A stretch of DNA of 64,000 bases from Dyadobacter alkalitolerans DSM 23607 (GTDB lineage: Bacteria; Bacteroidota; Bacteroidia; Cytophagales; Spirosomataceae): NCBI RefSeq assembly GCF_000428845.1, contig NZ_AUAS01000009.1:203014-267013 (forward strand), written 5' to 3'. The position numbers and the translations under genes are program-made. Position 1 is the stretch's first letter. Every line of letters begins with the position of its first letter. This document shows, piece after piece, positions 21,454 through 32,084 of the stretch. The notes under the pieces are model-generated. The model ran no database searches. It saw only the letters and a program-made list of their open reading frames with translations, and was not told where the DNA came from.

Positions 21454-21594
21454 TGGAATGTTGAATTTTAGGTTCAAGTGGTTTTTAGTCTGACGATATG
21501 CTGATTGGATAGGGTAAAAATTAATGCCAGAAACGACTGGTCTTTTTTGTTCTTGAAGCAGGTCTTAATTACACACTTTTGAAAAATTTGCGTG

Positions 21595-21630
21595 TAAAAA
21601 AAATCCCCATCTGGTTAAAGACGGGGATTT
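21595..21630 (-). terminator. Intrinsic terminator after dnaK
   Basis: On the minus strand an 8-bp stem AAATCCCC/GGGGATTT, extended by three more pairs after one mismatch, with a short loop, runs into a stretch of eight T. It lies 14 bases beyond the dnaK stop. Confidence 0.85.
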
Positions 21631-21643
21631 TAAAGTTGCCTTA

Positions 21644-23557
21644 TTATTTGACTTCCTCAAAATTAACGTCCGTCACATCGTCGGTTGCGCTGCTTCCGTT
21701 TGCGGCGCCTGGGTTACCTTGCGGTTCACCAGTTGGTCCGCCCGGCTGAGGCTCACCACCTTGTGCGTACATTTCCTGAGACGCAGCCTGCCATGCGGCA
21801 TTCAGTTTCTCCATTGAAGAGTCAATTCCGGCAAGATCCTGGCTTTGATGCGCAGTTCTCAATTCGGCTAATGCTCCTTCAATCGCTGATTTGTTTCCAG
21901 CGGAAAGCTTGTCGCCAAATTCTTTCAATTGTTTATCAGTAGAGAAGATCAGGCTGTCAGCAGCGTTGATTTTCTCGATTTTTTCACGTTCAGCTTTATC
22001 CGCAGCTTCGTTTGCTTTTGCTTCTTCACGCATACGTGTGATTTCTGCATCTGTCAAACCGCTTGAAGCTTCGATACGGATTTTCTGCTCTTTGTTTGTG
22101 CCTTTGTCTTTGGCAGAAACATGCAGGATACCGTTTGCATCCACGTCAAATGTAACTTCGATCTGTGGTGTTCCGCGTTGTGCTGGTGGAATGTCGGACA
22201 AGTGGAAACGTCCTAATGTACGGTTCTGATTTGCCATCGGGCGCTCACCTTGCAACACGTGGATCTCAACAGAAGGCTGGTTATCAGCAGCAGTCGAGAA
22301 TGTTTCTGTTTTCTTAGACGGGATTGTCGTGTTTGCATCGATCAGTTTGGTGAATACACCACCCAATGTTTCGATACCCAACGACAATGGAATCACGTCC
22401 AGAAGAAGTACATCCTTAACTTCACCTGTCAAAACACCACCCTGAATTGCAGCACCGATTGCCACAGCTTCGTCCGGGTTAACTCCTTTTGAAGGTTTTC
22501 TGCCGAAGAATTTCTCAACCTCTTCCTGCACACGAGGAATACGCGTAGATCCACCAACCAGAATTACTTCGTTGATATCATTATTGGTATAACCTGCATT
22601 CTTCATCGCTTTCTTGCAAGGCTCCATCATTCTCAGGAACAATGAATCAGCAAGCTGCTCGAATTTTGCACGGGTTAATGTGCGTACAAGGTGTTTTGGA
22701 ATGCCATCAACCGGGAATATATAAGGCAGGTTGATCTCAGTTTGTGTTGAGCTTGACAATTCCACTTTTGCTTTTTCCGCAGCTTCTTTCAAACGTTGCA
22801 AAGCCATTGCGTCTCTTCTCAAATCAACCGCTTCGTCTTTTTGAAATTCGTCTGCAAGCCAGTTAATGATTACCTGGTCAAAGTCGTCACCACCTAAGTG
22901 TGTATCGCCATCCGTAGATTTTACTTCAAAAACGCCGTCACCCAATTCAAGGATCGAAACGTCAAAAGTACCACCACCCAAGTCAAACACAGCGATTTTC
23001 ATATCAAGGTGTTGCTTGTCAAGACCATAAGCAAGAGCAGCAGCAGTAGGCTCGTTGATGATACGTTTCACATCAAGACCTGCAATCTGACCTGCTTCTT
23101 TTGTAGCCTGACGTTCTGCATCATTGAAGTAAGCAGGAACTGTAATAACCGCTTCTGTCACTTCCTGACCTAGATAATCCTCAGCAGTTTGCCTCATTTT
23201 CTGCAAAATGAATGCAGAAACTTCCTGTGGCGTATATAACCTGTCTCCGATGGGGATACGAGGCGTATTGTTTGGACCTTTATCAACGGTGTATGCAACA
23301 GTTTTTTGCTCACTTGTTACATCATCGTATTTTTTGCCCATAAATCTTTTTATGGAGCTGATAGTATGCTTGGGATTCGTGATCGCCTGGCGTTTGGCTG
23401 GTGCACCGATTTTGCGTTCACCATTATCCATGAATGCAACCACTGAAGGGGTTGTACGGGCACCTTCGCTGTTTGCAATTACAACCGGCTCGTTACCCTC
23501 CATGACAGCCACACAGGAGTTCGTTGTTCCTAAGTCTATGCCAATAATTTTTCCCAT
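21644..23557 (-). CDS. dnaK: Chaperone DnaK (Hsp70)
   Basis: 637 residues, full length. The ATP-dependent folding chaperone. Nucleotide-binding domain with [12 protein letters not shown] at 5-16, [15 protein letters not shown] and [15 protein letters not shown]; the linker [16 protein letters not shown]; substrate-binding domain and helical lid; and a Gly/Pro/Gln-rich tail ending NFEEVK, a form of the C-terminal co-chaperone motif. It is a single gene with its own terminator; grpE and dnaJ are not adjacent. No CIRCE element (the HrcA operator) is visible upstream. Confidence 0.99.
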   Translation of the reverse strand: MGKIIGIDLGTTNSCVAVMEGNEPVVIANSEGARTTPSVVAFMDNGERKIGAPAKRQAITNPKHTISSIKRFMGKKYDDVTSEQKTVAYTVDKGPNNTPRIPIGDRLYTPQEVSAFILQKMRQTAEDYLGQEVTEAVITVPAYFNDAERQATKEAGQIAGLDVKRIINEPTAAALAYGLDKQHLDMKIAVFDLGGGTFDVSILELGDGVFEVKSTDGDTHLGGDDFDQVIINWLADEFQKDEAVDLRRDAMALQRLKEAAEKAKVELSSSTQTEINLPYIFPVDGIPKHLVRTLTRAKFEQLADSLFLRMMEPCKKAMKNAGYTNNDINEVILVGGSTRIPRVQEEVEKFFGRKPSKGVNPDEAVAIGAAIQGGVLTGEVKDVLLLDVIPLSLGIETLGGVFTKLIDANTTIPSKKTETFSTAADNQPSVEIHVLQGERPMANQNRTLGRFHLSDIPPAQRGTPQIEVTFDVDANGILHVSAKDKGTNKEQKIRIEASSGLTDAEITRMREEAKANEAADKAEREKIEKINAADSLIFSTDKQLKEFGDKLSAGNKSAIEGALAELRTAHQSQDLAGIDSSMEKLNAAWQAASQEMYAQGGEPQPGGPTGEPQGNPGAANGSSATDDVTDVNFEEVK

Positions 23558-23623
23558 TGTTCTATATTAAAGTTAAGTATAATTTGACTCTGACTAATTC
23601 GCTGAGGGCTTGGCTTCGGGCGC

Positions 23624-23659
23624 TTGCCGCAGGTCGCCTGCCGCAGTTCGTCTGCCGCA
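23624..23659. repeat. Three 14-bp tandem copies around TGCCGCA
   Basis: (C/T)TGCCGCA recurs at 23624, 23638 and 23652, each exactly 14 bases apart, in the 213-bp region upstream of dnaK. The rest of the 14-mer (GGTCGC, GTTCGT, ACAGCG) is less conserved. Function unknown. Confidence 0.6.
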
Positions 23660-23723
23660 ACAGCGGTTCTGAGGCTTTACTAAAAAGCCCGTACCAGATA
23701 CAAATGAATAAAAGGGGAGTGAC

Positions 23724-23754
23724 AAAGTGTCAGGCTGGATATGCCTGACACTTT
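23724..23754 (-). terminator. Stem-loop after the phospholipase C gene
   Basis: A perfect 12-bp inverted repeat (AAAGTGTCAGGC / GCCTGACACTTT) with a 7-base loop lies 16 bases beyond the phospholipase stop. The following tract on the minus strand is only moderately T-rich, so termination is likely but not certain. Confidence 0.65.
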
Positions 23755-23770
23755 CTGATGTTGGAGTCGC

Positions 23771-26317
23771 TTAGGCTAAGTCGCCCATGAGCGGATCGCT
23801 TGTGCTGATGCGGCCAATTTCAACGTGGCCTGCAAGGCGCACCAGGAAATCGGGCTGGTCTTCCAGCATGACTGAAAAGTCATACCACTGGAAGCTTTTA
23901 TCAAGATTCAGGGTTAATGTTTTTTCAAACATTCCTGCAAGGCCTTCATTACTTAATGTTACGAGTTGATTATTAGCACCATAAGCGTTATCCTGGATCA
24001 CGAGAGTGCTTTTTGCTGCCTGCTTGTCGCCTTCCACCTTTAGTTCGATGCTGCCCGTTGGTTTGCCGTTTTTGTCCAGTTGATAGTTAAATCCAACTTT
24101 TACATTGCCCGTGGCCTTATTGCCCCGGAATTCCCGGAAAAAGCCGTTAGGGCCATAAACGCGCAGGTGATATTTTCCACTCTCAAAATCCTCTGGTTTC
24201 CACGACCCTGTAAGTGCATCGCCGGCTTTTACTGCGTAATTCCAGACCTTAACATCTTCATTTTTGTATTTTCCAGGTGCATAAATCATAAAAGGAGCGC
24301 CAGCAGCCTTGTCGCGGAATATGCCATTTTTGGCTTCGAGCTTTATCTCAAATGCATTTTTGGCAGAGTTGAAGTTACCATCAGCCGCCAGTTCATATGG
24401 AAGCGGGCAGGAAGGACGAGTCCCTTTTTCCTGCTTTGGCATCAGGGGAGAGCTCAACGGGTTTTTGTTGATCTTCTCGATATCTGACCTTGACAGTGCT
24501 TTGTAAGTGCTCGGCAGCTTTTTAAACTGTGCATTATAAATGCCCTCCATGAATTCGTTGCGTGCAAGGAATGTTGGCAAAGGAATTTTTTCACCTTCGT
24601 AAGGCGAGAACGTTGAAGTCAGGTCGCCGCAAATCGTCCTGCGCCATGCGCTAATGTTGGTTTCCTCGATCTTCTTGCCGACCTTATGACTCGTGAATTT
24701 CTCCAAAAACTGCAGAATAGAGGTGTGATCAAAAACCTCTGAGCATACATTGCCCCCACGGTTCCAGGGTGAGGCCACAACCAGCGGAACCCGGAAGCCG
24801 AGCCCGATCGGACTTTCGCGGCATTCTTTCTTATCTTTTTGGGTCATATCCTGCTCCATCGTCACAAATTCCGTTTTGCAATCGATACCTTCGGAAACTG
24901 CGCCAGTGTCTTCCTTATAAGGATTAGGAACTACGAAAGGTGGGACGTGATCAAAATAACCGTCGTTTTCGTCATAGCAAAGGATGAAAATGGTTTTTTT
25001 CCAAACTTCGGGATCAGCGGTCAGAATATCCATTACTTCCGAAACATACCAGGCTCCATACCAGGGGGAGGTGGGGTGGTCGGAGAAATTTTCGGGTGCC
25101 ACGAGCCAGGAGACGGTTGGCAGTTTTCCGCTTTTTACATCGCTTCGAAACTGGTGCAGGATGTCGCCTTGCGGTGCTTTGGCTTCATGTTCAATGTCGC
25201 CGTCGTGATATTTTACTGTGGTTACCTTGCGATAATCCGGATCATTCTTGTTGGTTGTAAAGGCTTTTTCGTGAATGTTCCTGGCGCGTTGTGAGAGCTT
25301 TTCAAAGTTCTCGGGCGTCCACTTTTCGAGTTCTTCTTTTGCAAACGCGAGCTCCTTTTGCTTTGCAGTCAGGGACTTTTCAAGATCCGTCGCTGCTTTT
25401 GTTCCCTTTTCAGCTTTCGCCAGTTTCGCCTCCGTTTGTTTGATTTCGTTCGGAAGCGCGGCTACTCTTGCTTTCTGATATTTCTGATAACCTGTGTGAT
25501 AACGGATCTGATATTGGCTGAACCATTCGATCGGGTTGTCCGTAAAGTTGGCCAGCCAGGAATCTTCTTCGCCAGTTAGGCCGGTGTTGATACTGAGCTC
25601 GTTCTGATAAATGCGCCAGGAAACGCCATTGTCTTCGAGGCGTTCGGGAAATGTCATCCATGATGCTTCCTTATCATCCGTTACATTCTCATTTCTGACA
25701 TTAGCATAATGTTCCGGCCCTGATTTCTCGCGTACGGTCCCCGACCACAGATAAAGCCGGTTTGGCGTCGTGCCGGTGAGTGACGAGCAGAAATTTTGGT
25801 CGCAGACTGTGAAAGCATCCGCAAGTGCATAGTAAAATGGGATGTCTTCCCGGTTATAGAAACCCTGCGTCAAAGGCATTTTGGCATAGTCCTTGTGACC
25901 TGGCTGCTTCGCAATGAGCCATTTATCATATTTTCCATCGTTGCGCGCATCCACCTGGTTGGGCCAGGAATGAGGTAGGGAACCCATCCAGGTTGCATTC
26001 GATTCCCGCATGTTCAGCCGGAAAGGAACGTAGGTTTCGCCAAATGCATTGGTTTGCATCCAGACCAGATTCTTATTGGGAAGGGTGATTGCGCGGGGAT
26101 CATTAAAGCCGCGAACACCTCGCAAGGACCCGTAGCAATGGTCAAAAGAACGGTTTTCCTGCATCAGGATCACCACGTGTTCGGCGTCGAGGTAAGTGCT
26201 TCCTTTTTTGGGATCAATAGCGAGTGCCCTTTGTATGGAAGCCGGCAACACGCTGAACATGCCAGCTGCTCCGGTGAGCATGGTTGCCTTTTTTATAAAT
26301 TCTCTTCTAGAATCCAT
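23771..26317 (-). CDS. Phosphocholine-specific phospholipase C, Tat-exported
   Basis: 848 residues. A twin-arginine signal (SRREFIKKA followed by a hydrophobic stretch) implies export of the folded enzyme. The phosphoesterase core has the signature HVVILMQENRSFDHCYGSLRG near residue 50, the segments SLTGTTPNRL and ILCYDENDGYFDHVPPF, and RVPLVVASPWNRGG. Two C-terminal beta domains of the DUF756 type follow (about 640-840). Members hydrolyse phosphatidylcholine or sphingomyelin to release phosphocholine, supplying phosphate or acting on host and environmental lipids. A Lys/Glu-rich coiled coil (about 290-330) is inserted in the catalytic half. It is a single gene with a stem-loop behind it. Confidence 0.92.
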   Translation of the reverse strand: MDSRREFIKKATMLTGAAGMFSVLPASIQRALAIDPKKGSTYLDAEHVVILMQENRSFDHCYGSLRGVRGFNDPRAITLPNKNLVWMQTNAFGETYVPFRLNMRESNATWMGSLPHSWPNQVDARNDGKYDKWLIAKQPGHKDYAKMPLTQGFYNREDIPFYYALADAFTVCDQNFCSSLTGTTPNRLYLWSGTVREKSGPEHYANVRNENVTDDKEASWMTFPERLEDNGVSWRIYQNELSINTGLTGEEDSWLANFTDNPIEWFSQYQIRYHTGYQKYQKARVAALPNEIKQTEAKLAKAEKGTKAATDLEKSLTAKQKELAFAKEELEKWTPENFEKLSQRARNIHEKAFTTNKNDPDYRKVTTVKYHDGDIEHEAKAPQGDILHQFRSDVKSGKLPTVSWLVAPENFSDHPTSPWYGAWYVSEVMDILTADPEVWKKTIFILCYDENDGYFDHVPPFVVPNPYKEDTGAVSEGIDCKTEFVTMEQDMTQKDKKECRESPIGLGFRVPLVVASPWNRGGNVCSEVFDHTSILQFLEKFTSHKVGKKIEETNISAWRRTICGDLTSTFSPYEGEKIPLPTFLARNEFMEGIYNAQFKKLPSTYKALSRSDIEKINKNPLSSPLMPKQEKGTRPSCPLPYELAADGNFNSAKNAFEIKLEAKNGIFRDKAAGAPFMIYAPGKYKNEDVKVWNYAVKAGDALTGSWKPEDFESGKYHLRVYGPNGFFREFRGNKATGNVKVGFNYQLDKNGKPTGSIELKVEGDKQAAKSTLVIQDNAYGANNQLVTLSNEGLAGMFEKTLTLNLDKSFQWYDFSVMLEDQPDFLVRLAGHVEIGRISTSDPLMGDLA

Positions 26318-26430
26318 GGTGTTATCAGGAATAGGTTTTGGTAACGTTTTATATTACCGCTTATTTCTGCTAAAGTACCACCGATTTGGATTCGAAGAAT
26401 TATTTTAATGTTAAGAGCGAATCGAAAGGG

Positions 26431-26458
26431 CAAAAAAATCCCGCCGTTAAGGCGGGAT
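26431..26458 (-). terminator. Intrinsic terminator after rplT
   Basis: On the minus strand ATCCCGCC / GGCGGGAT (8-bp perfect stem, 5-base loop) is followed directly by seven T. It closes the thrS-infC-rpmI-rplT cluster. Confidence 0.93.
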
Positions 26459-26464
26459 GCTGTT

Positions 26465-26809
26465 TTATTTTACCTGATCAACGATCGCTTTGAATGCTTC
26501 CGGATGATTCATCGCCAAGTCAGCGAGAACTTTACGGTTCAGCTCGATGCCTGATGCACTTAGCTTGCCGATGAAAGCAGAATATGATAAACCGTGAAGA
26601 CGTGCTCCCGCGTTAATACGCTGAATCCACAATGCACGGAAATTACGTTTCTTTTGCTTACGACCTTTGTATGCGTATGCCAAACCGCGTTCTACTGCGT
26701 TTTTAGCTACTGTCCATACATTTTTACGACGGCCGAAATAGCCTTTCGCAAGTTTTAATACTTTTTTACGTCTTGCACGTGACGCAACGTGATTTACTGA
26801 ACGTGGCAT
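26465..26809 (-). CDS. rplT: 50S ribosomal protein L20
   Basis: 114 residues, standard length. The basic N-terminal arm ([28 protein letters not shown]) and the core [19 protein letters not shown] are typical L20 features. It binds 23S rRNA early in 50S assembly. Last gene of the infC-rpmI-rplT cluster, 102 bases after rpmI. Confidence 0.99.
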   Translation of the reverse strand: MPRSVNHVASRARRKKVLKLAKGYFGRRKNVWTVAKNAVERGLAYAYKGRKQKKRNFRALWIQRINAGARLHGLSYSAFIGKLSASGIELNRKVLADLAMNHPEAFKAIVDQVK

Positions 26810-26911
26810 AATTTAACTGTTTTTGATGGTCGGCGCTCTGATGAGTCTTGAAATGCCTTCTATCGGGTTGAACAAAAAACCAGAATTGGTATTCTAATTA
26901 ATGGCTGCGAA

Positions 26912-27106
26912 TTATTTCGCGAGCATAGCCATCACCTGCTTAACATTAGACACATCGATCAGACCAGTTTTAACCAATCCACGCTTGCGCTTGTTTGATT
27001 TCTTTGTCAGGATGTGGCTGTGAAACGCGTGTTTGCGTTTGATTTTACCAGTGCCGGTCAGCGCGAAACGCTTTTTAGCACCAGAGTTGCTTTTCATTTT
27101 AGGCAT
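26912..27106 (-). CDS. rpmI: 50S ribosomal protein L35
   Basis: 64 residues, very basic, beginning [14 protein letters not shown] with the characteristic [19 protein letters not shown] core. Located between infC and rplT in the usual order. Confidence 0.99.
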   Translation of the reverse strand: MPKMKSNSGAKKRFALTGTGKIKRKHAFHSHILTKKSNKRKRGLVKTGLIDVSNVKQVMAMLAK

Positions 27107-27178
27107 GATTCAAAAAATTATTAATTGATAAAATATAAAACAGCGCGCAAAATTAGCCAAAATGTTTCTAAAATGAAA

Positions 27179-27209
27179 ATCGTGTCCCTGACAAAGTCAA
27201 AGACACGAT
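27179..27209 (-). terminator. Hairpin between infC and rpmI: terminator or attenuator
   Basis: ATCGTGTC / GACACGAT form an 8-bp stem, followed after a two-base mismatch by TGAC/GTCA with an AAA loop. On the minus strand it runs into a T-rich tract (TTTTCATTTT). It sits between infC and rpmI, where it could separate or tune expression of the ribosomal genes. Confidence 0.6.
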
Positions 27210-27284
27210 CCATTCAAACTTGATATATATCAGAAAACCGAAGTTAAGCAGCTAGTTATCTGCCTAACAATCGAATTTGAAAAT

Positions 27285-27836
27285 CTATTTTTTAGCAGGT
27301 GCAGGCGCCAGAATGATCGTCATTCTCTTTCCTTCCAGTTTCGGCTCCATTTCCACCTTACCATATTCTGAAAGCGCTTCTGAGAACTTGTTCAACAGAT
27401 TCACACCTCTTTCTTTAAATACAATGGTACGACCTACGAAATGCACATAAGCTTTTACTTTCGAACCCTCTTTAAGGAAATTTATCGCATGCTTTAATTT
27501 AAAATCAAAATCGTGATCATCCGTATTGGGTCCGAAACGGATCTCTTTGATGACAACTTTCATTGCCTTCGCTTTGATCTCTTTCTGCTTTTTCTTCTGC
27601 TCGTATTTAAACTTTGAATAGTCAACCACTTTGCAAACAGGCGGAACCGCCGTTGGCGCAATTTCAACTAAATCAAGGCTTTGCGCCTTCGCAAGTGCTC
27701 GGGCTGTATTGATATCAACTATACCTGGTTCAATATTCTCTCCAACCAGACGTACTTCTTTTGCTGTAATCCGTTCGTTTATTTTATAAGGTTCTTCGGG
27801 AACTCTTAACCGTCCACTCGGGGGTCTTAATGCCAT
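27285..27836 (-). CDS. infC: Translation initiation factor IF-3
   Basis: 183 residues. N-domain beginning [15 protein letters not shown] with [22 protein letters not shown], a Lys-rich linker helix ([15 protein letters not shown]) and a C-domain with [27 protein letters not shown] and [10 protein letters not shown]. It binds the 30S subunit and checks the initiator tRNA and start codon. The start is an ATG here, not the rare AUU used for autoregulation in E. coli. It lies 113 bases after thrS. Confidence 0.98.
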   Translation of the reverse strand: MALRPPSGRLRVPEEPYKINERITAKEVRLVGENIEPGIVDINTARALAKAQSLDLVEIAPTAVPPVCKVVDYSKFKYEQKKKQKEIKAKAMKVVIKEIRFGPNTDDHDFDFKLKHAINFLKEGSKVKAYVHFVGRTIVFKERGVNLLNKFSEALSEYGKVEMEPKLEGKRMTIILAPAPAKK

Positions 27837-27949
27837 ATAACTTGGTTTGGTGTACTTTGGGTTTTGTTGGTAAAAATCAAAAAAGGTAACACTGCTGTCA
27901 CAAAAATAGTGCCTTAGTGCCGGAATAATAACAAAAAGTTAGAAAATCA

Positions 27950-29893
27950 TCAAATTATGGCAGCCTCTTTCTTGAAAAAGCTTACAAAATCTGCTATTGT
28001 CATGCTTCCCAGGTCGCCTTCGCCTTTTCTGCGGACTGACAATTTGCCCTCTGCTGCCTCTTTCTCGCCGACGATCAGCATAAAAGGGACCTTGGTAACT
28101 TCCGCATCTCGGATCTTGCGACCGATCTTCTCATCGCGGTGATCTACAAAACCGCGAATGTCGTGATCCTGCAACTGGAAGAAAACGTCTTCTGCATAAT
28201 CCGCAAATTTCTCAGAGATCGGGAGAATAGCGATTTGGTCCGGTGAAAGCCACAATGGGAACTGCCCGGCCGTGTTTTCGATCAGGATCGCAATGAAGCG
28301 CTCCATTGAACCGAACGGTGCGCGGTGAATCATGACCGGCTGATGTTTTTGGTTATCCGAGCCTGTGTATTCCAGGCCGAAACGTTTCGGCATCTGGTAA
28401 TCCACCTGGATCGTGCCCAACTGCCACTTTCTGCCCAATGCGTCACGCACCATGAAATCGAGTTTCGGACCGTAAAATGCTGCTTCGCCAAGTTCGGTTA
28501 CGGTGCTTAACCCGCGTTCCTGAGCGGCTTCAATGATCGCATTTTCAGCTCTTTCCCAATCTTCGTCTTTTCCTATATATTTCACTTTATCGTTCGGGTC
28601 ACGGAGCGAGATTTGCGCGCTGTAATCCTCGAAACCAAGTGATTTGAAAACATATAATACCAAATCAATTACGCGAACAAATTCTTCCTTCACCTGATCT
28701 GGCCGACAGAAAATGTGTGCGTCATCCTGTGTAAATCCGCGAACGCGTGTAAGTCCGTGTAATTCACCGCTTTGCTCGTATCTGTAAACCGTTCCAAACT
28801 CCGAGAACCGCAATGGCAGATCTTTGTAAGAGCGGGGAGAGGTTTTATAAATTTCGCAATGGTGCGGGCAATTCATTGGTTTCAGCAAATATTCCTCGCC
28901 CACATTAGGTGTTTTTATTGGCTGGAAAGAATCCTTGCCATATTTGTCCCAGTGGCCGGAAGTAACATAAAGTTCTTTGCTGCCAATGTTAGGCGTGATC
29001 ACCGGCAGGTAACCTGCACGTGACTGCGCTTTGCTCAAAAACGATTGAAGGCGCTCCCGAAGCATAGCGCCTTTGGGAAGCCATAACGGAAGTCCCTGAC
29101 CCACTTTTTCTGAAAAAGCAAATAATTCAAGCTCTTTTCCCAGCTTTCTGTGATCGCGTTTTTTCGCTTCCTCCATCAATGTTACATACTCTTCCAATTC
29201 TTTTTGCTTTGGAAAAGTAATCCCGTAAATGCGGGTCAACATCTTGTTTTCCTGCTTGTTACGCCAGTAAGCACCAGCAATGTTGGTTAGCTTAACTGCT
29301 TTAATGAAGCCGGTGTTTGGAATGTGCGGCCCGCGGCAAAGGTCGGTAAAGCCGCCTTGCTCATATAATGTGATGGAGCCATCTTCCAGGCCATCAATCA
29401 GTTCAAGTTTGTATTCGTCACCTTTTTGGGTGAATAGTTCCAGAGCGTCCGCCTTGCTGATAGGCTTTCTGACATATTCATTTTTCTGACGGGCCAGTTC
29501 AACCATCTTGGCTTCGATCTTTGGAAAATCATCCTGTGAGATTGATTTATCGCCCAAATCGACGTCATAGTAAAAACCTTTTTCTATCGACGGCCCCGTC
29601 CCGAATTTTACACCCGGATATAATGCTTCCAATGCTTCCGCCAGCAAGTGGGCAGAAGAATGCCAGAATGTGGATTTACCGTCTTCGTCATTCCAGGTGA
29701 GCAATTTCACGAGGGAGTCCTGCGTGATCTCACGCGTAGGGTCCCAAACTTCATTGTTCACTTTGGCTGCGATTACATTACGGGCCAAACCTTCACTGAT
29801 ACTGAGCGCAATGCCCATAGCAGTTATACCTTTTGGGTAAAACCGTTCACTTCCGTCGGGCAGGGTAATTTTTACTTGAGACGCGTCTTCCAT
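27950..29893 (-). CDS. thrS: Threonine-tRNA ligase
   Basis: 647 residues. Full domain set: N-terminal TGS domain ([18 protein letters not shown]), the editing domain with a [11 protein letters not shown] zinc-ligand-like motif (H-x3-H), class II catalytic core with [10 protein letters not shown], the motif 2 region [26 protein letters not shown], and motif 3 [16 protein letters not shown], then the anticodon-binding domain ending [11 protein letters not shown]. Charges tRNA-Thr. First gene of the cluster with infC. A TAGATTTG sequence on the minus strand (29948-29955) could be its -7 element, but no -33 is clear. Confidence 0.99.
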   Translation of the reverse strand: MEDASQVKITLPDGSERFYPKGITAMGIALSISEGLARNVIAAKVNNEVWDPTREITQDSLVKLLTWNDEDGKSTFWHSSAHLLAEALEALYPGVKFGTGPSIEKGFYYDVDLGDKSISQDDFPKIEAKMVELARQKNEYVRKPISKADALELFTQKGDEYKLELIDGLEDGSITLYEQGGFTDLCRGPHIPNTGFIKAVKLTNIAGAYWRNKQENKMLTRIYGITFPKQKELEEYVTLMEEAKKRDHRKLGKELELFAFSEKVGQGLPLWLPKGAMLRERLQSFLSKAQSRAGYLPVITPNIGSKELYVTSGHWDKYGKDSFQPIKTPNVGEEYLLKPMNCPHHCEIYKTSPRSYKDLPLRFSEFGTVYRYEQSGELHGLTRVRGFTQDDAHIFCRPDQVKEEFVRVIDLVLYVFKSLGFEDYSAQISLRDPNDKVKYIGKDEDWERAENAIIEAAQERGLSTVTELGEAAFYGPKLDFMVRDALGRKWQLGTIQVDYQMPKRFGLEYTGSDNQKHQPVMIHRAPFGSMERFIAILIENTAGQFPLWLSPDQIAILPISEKFADYAEDVFFQLQDHDIRGFVDHRDEKIGRKIRDAEVTKVPFMLIVGEKEAAEGKLSVRRKGEGDLGSMTIADFVSFFKKEAAII

Positions 29894-29952
29894 TCAAAAA
29901 TTTAATTCAATGACAATTAATCAAAGGCTTGTGAGGGCCACAGAGTACAAAT

Positions 29953-31149
29953 CTATTCAATTTTAGCTTTTCGAGACGAGTCTACGCGGATATTTGTAGT
30001 TCCTCTCGGCCGTATAACGTTAATTTTAACCCGGGATGTGTCCAGCAGCTTATAGCCGGAGCTGGCGCTTTCATTGGGATCATAAGTGGAGTAAATGTCT
30101 GTATTCTCCTCTCTCCTGATGCGCCAAAGGCCATTTCGGGCGCTCTGGTCACCCGGGCTTAGCACGAGCGCGGTAGAATAATAGTCCACAGCTTTGGTAT
30201 AATCGCCTGCTTTTTCATAGGCATAACCCAGCATATTATTGATATCCTTGGACTTAGGCTTTATTTTCAAAAGCTGCTCCAATGCCCGGATCGCCTTGTA
30301 ATATTCTTTCAATTGCGTTCCAACTGTCGCGACGCGCATCAGCGCCTCCTCATAGGTCGGTTTCAGCGCGACCGCCTTCTGGTAACTGAGCAATGCCGTA
30401 TCTGGTCTCGCCAGGGCATTGAAAATTTCCCCCTGTTCAAAATAAAGGCTAGGCACATTAGGGAAACGCTTTATCGCCCTATCGTTTATGGTAAGCGCCT
30501 CAGCGGGATTTTTTAGTTTTCTTAATATGATAATGCTCTGCTCATAAGCCCTGAAAAGCTTTGGATTCACATTCATGGCGTATTTGAAGCTGGAAAGACT
30601 GGCCAGCGAATCTCCCTGCCGCGCCTGCAACATGCCTTTGACATAATAGGCAGAGCCATCATAAGGAGCCATTTTCAATGCCTGGTTCAGGTAATTAACC
30701 GCTTCCCGGAAACGTCCCTTGGCTTGCAGGACGTCTGCCAGCAACACATACAGCTCGGGACTGCTTTGCTGTAACGCTTCTGCACGTTGTGCATCCTCCA
30801 GAGCCTTATCGATCTCACCCAGCTCGCGGTTGATTTTTCCGCGTAACAAAAAATATTCACTTACATTTTCCTGCTCGTAAATAGATTCATTAATGTCGTC
30901 AAGCGCTTCCGTATATTGTTCTCTTTCAAAATAGATGCGGGCCCGTTTGAAATAATTCTGATCCGTATCAATGCTGCGGTTAATGAGCTCGGTAAGGGAA
31001 AGTAAAGCGTCATTTTGCCATTGCTCATGTGATTTCTTCACTACGGGCGGAATGCGCGTAGAATTCCTGGCGTCGCTCTGGCAGGATTGAATTAACCCGG
31101 CCAGCACAATGCAAAGCAACATTGATATGCGTTCGAAACTTTTAGACAT
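29953..31149 (-). CDS. TPR-repeat lipoprotein
   Basis: 398 residues from an ATG at 31149; the longer frame overlaps the upstream gene much further. The N-terminus is a lipoprotein signal with lipobox LIQSC, lipidated Cys23. The mature part is about eight TPR units (for example YFKRARIYFEREQYTEALDDINESI, AYYVKGMLQARQGDSLASLSSFKYAM, NNMLGYAYEKAGDYTKAVDYYSTAL). It is probably an envelope scaffold; no catalytic motif is seen. It overlaps the methyltransferase gene by 8 bp, so the two are likely coupled. Confidence 0.87.
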   Translation of the reverse strand: MSKSFERISMLLCIVLAGLIQSCQSDARNSTRIPPVVKKSHEQWQNDALLSLTELINRSIDTDQNYFKRARIYFEREQYTEALDDINESIYEQENVSEYFLLRGKINRELGEIDKALEDAQRAEALQQSSPELYVLLADVLQAKGRFREAVNYLNQALKMAPYDGSAYYVKGMLQARQGDSLASLSSFKYAMNVNPKLFRAYEQSIIILRKLKNPAEALTINDRAIKRFPNVPSLYFEQGEIFNALARPDTALLSYQKAVALKPTYEEALMRVATVGTQLKEYYKAIRALEQLLKIKPKSKDINNMLGYAYEKAGDYTKAVDYYSTALVLSPGDQSARNGLWRIRREENTDIYSTYDPNESASSGYKLLDTSRVKINVIRPRGTTNIRVDSSRKAKIE

Positions 31150-32029
31150 TCTGGTCCGAGAATCTTGAAAAAACACCCAGCGGAAGATTTTTACCAAAAG
31201 AATCGGGAATGAACAGCTCGCCAAATTCATGGTGGATCTGCGTCCCGAAATGTGCTTTGATCAAATTCTCCACGATGAGCGCCGAGAAGCCCAAAGAATA
31301 TAAATTGATGATAAAAAAGAAATTTTCCTTCTTTAAAAGTAATGCACAAAGTTTCAGAATCTCATTCAGACTTTCTTCCAAAAGCCATTTCTCGCCATCC
31401 GGACCGCGACCATAAGCGGGCGGATCCAGAATAATGCCATTGTATTGATTGCCTCTGCGCACTTCTCTCTGCACAAATTTCAATGCGTCTTCCACAACCC
31501 AGCGAATGTTATCCAATCCGCTCAGGTCCATGTTTTCCCGCGACCAGCTGATCACCTGTTTTACCGAATCCACGTGGGTAACATCCGCGCCGGAAGCTTT
31601 TGCTGCAAGTGAAGCAATGCCTGTATAAGCAAACAGATTAAGCACAGAAGGCTTCGTTTCCGGGATCTGTTTTAGCTTTTTGGCAATGTAATCCCAGTTT
31701 GTTGCCTGCTCAGGAAACACGCCGACATGCTTAAAAGAGGATAATGCCAGTTTCGAGCGCAGATGCAGTTCTTTGGTCCGATATTGAAAAACCCACTTGT
31801 CCGGCATGCCGTCCTTCGCAATCCACTGGCCTTTTTCCTGCGAATTTTTGTCCCTTTTGAAAACAGCATTCGAACGCTTTTCCCATTCAGCCTCGGAAAG
31901 GGTTTTATCCCAAATCGCCTGTGGCTCAGGGCGCGATAAAATGTATGGACCAAACCGTTCAAGCTTTTCAAAGCCGCCGGTATCAATCAATTCGTAATCT
32001 GTATGTTGCTCTGGAGATAATAAAATCAT
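31142..32029 (-). CDS. Class I SAM-dependent methyltransferase (RlmI-like, probably rRNA)
   Basis: 295 residues from ATG 32029, which is the first Met in good context; an extension to 32095 is less likely because it would cover the palindrome at 32053-32080. Motif I is VLNLFAYTGIASLAAKASGADVTHVDS; the acidic loop is VEDALKFV and motif IV is ILDPPAYGRGP, the D-P-P-x-Y form seen in RlmI/YccW-like enzymes that act on 23S rRNA. The N-terminal region is short and lacks the PUA domain of E. coli RlmI. The exact target base is not certain. Confidence 0.83.
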   Translation of the reverse strand: MILLSPEQHTDYELIDTGGFEKLERFGPYILSRPEPQAIWDKTLSEAEWEKRSNAVFKRDKNSQEKGQWIAKDGMPDKWVFQYRTKELHLRSKLALSSFKHVGVFPEQATNWDYIAKKLKQIPETKPSVLNLFAYTGIASLAAKASGADVTHVDSVKQVISWSRENMDLSGLDNIRWVVEDALKFVQREVRRGNQYNGIILDPPAYGRGPDGEKWLLEESLNEILKLCALLLKKENFFFIINLYSLGFSALIVENLIKAHFGTQIHHEFGELFIPDSFGKNLPLGVFSRFSDQNV

Positions 32030-32052
32030 GAAAATATAAATTTTTCCAAACG

Positions 32053-32080
32053 ATTTCCGTTGGCTTAAGCCAACGGAAAT
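32053..32080. repeat. 28-bp perfect palindrome
   Basis: ATTTCCGTTGGCTT followed by its exact reverse complement, centred on TTAA between 32066 and 32067. It lies 4 bases beyond the stop of the Met/Gly-rich protein gene and 23 bases before the methyltransferase start. It may be a terminator without a strong T-tract, or a protein-binding site. Confidence 0.8.
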
Positions 32081-32084
32081 GGGG

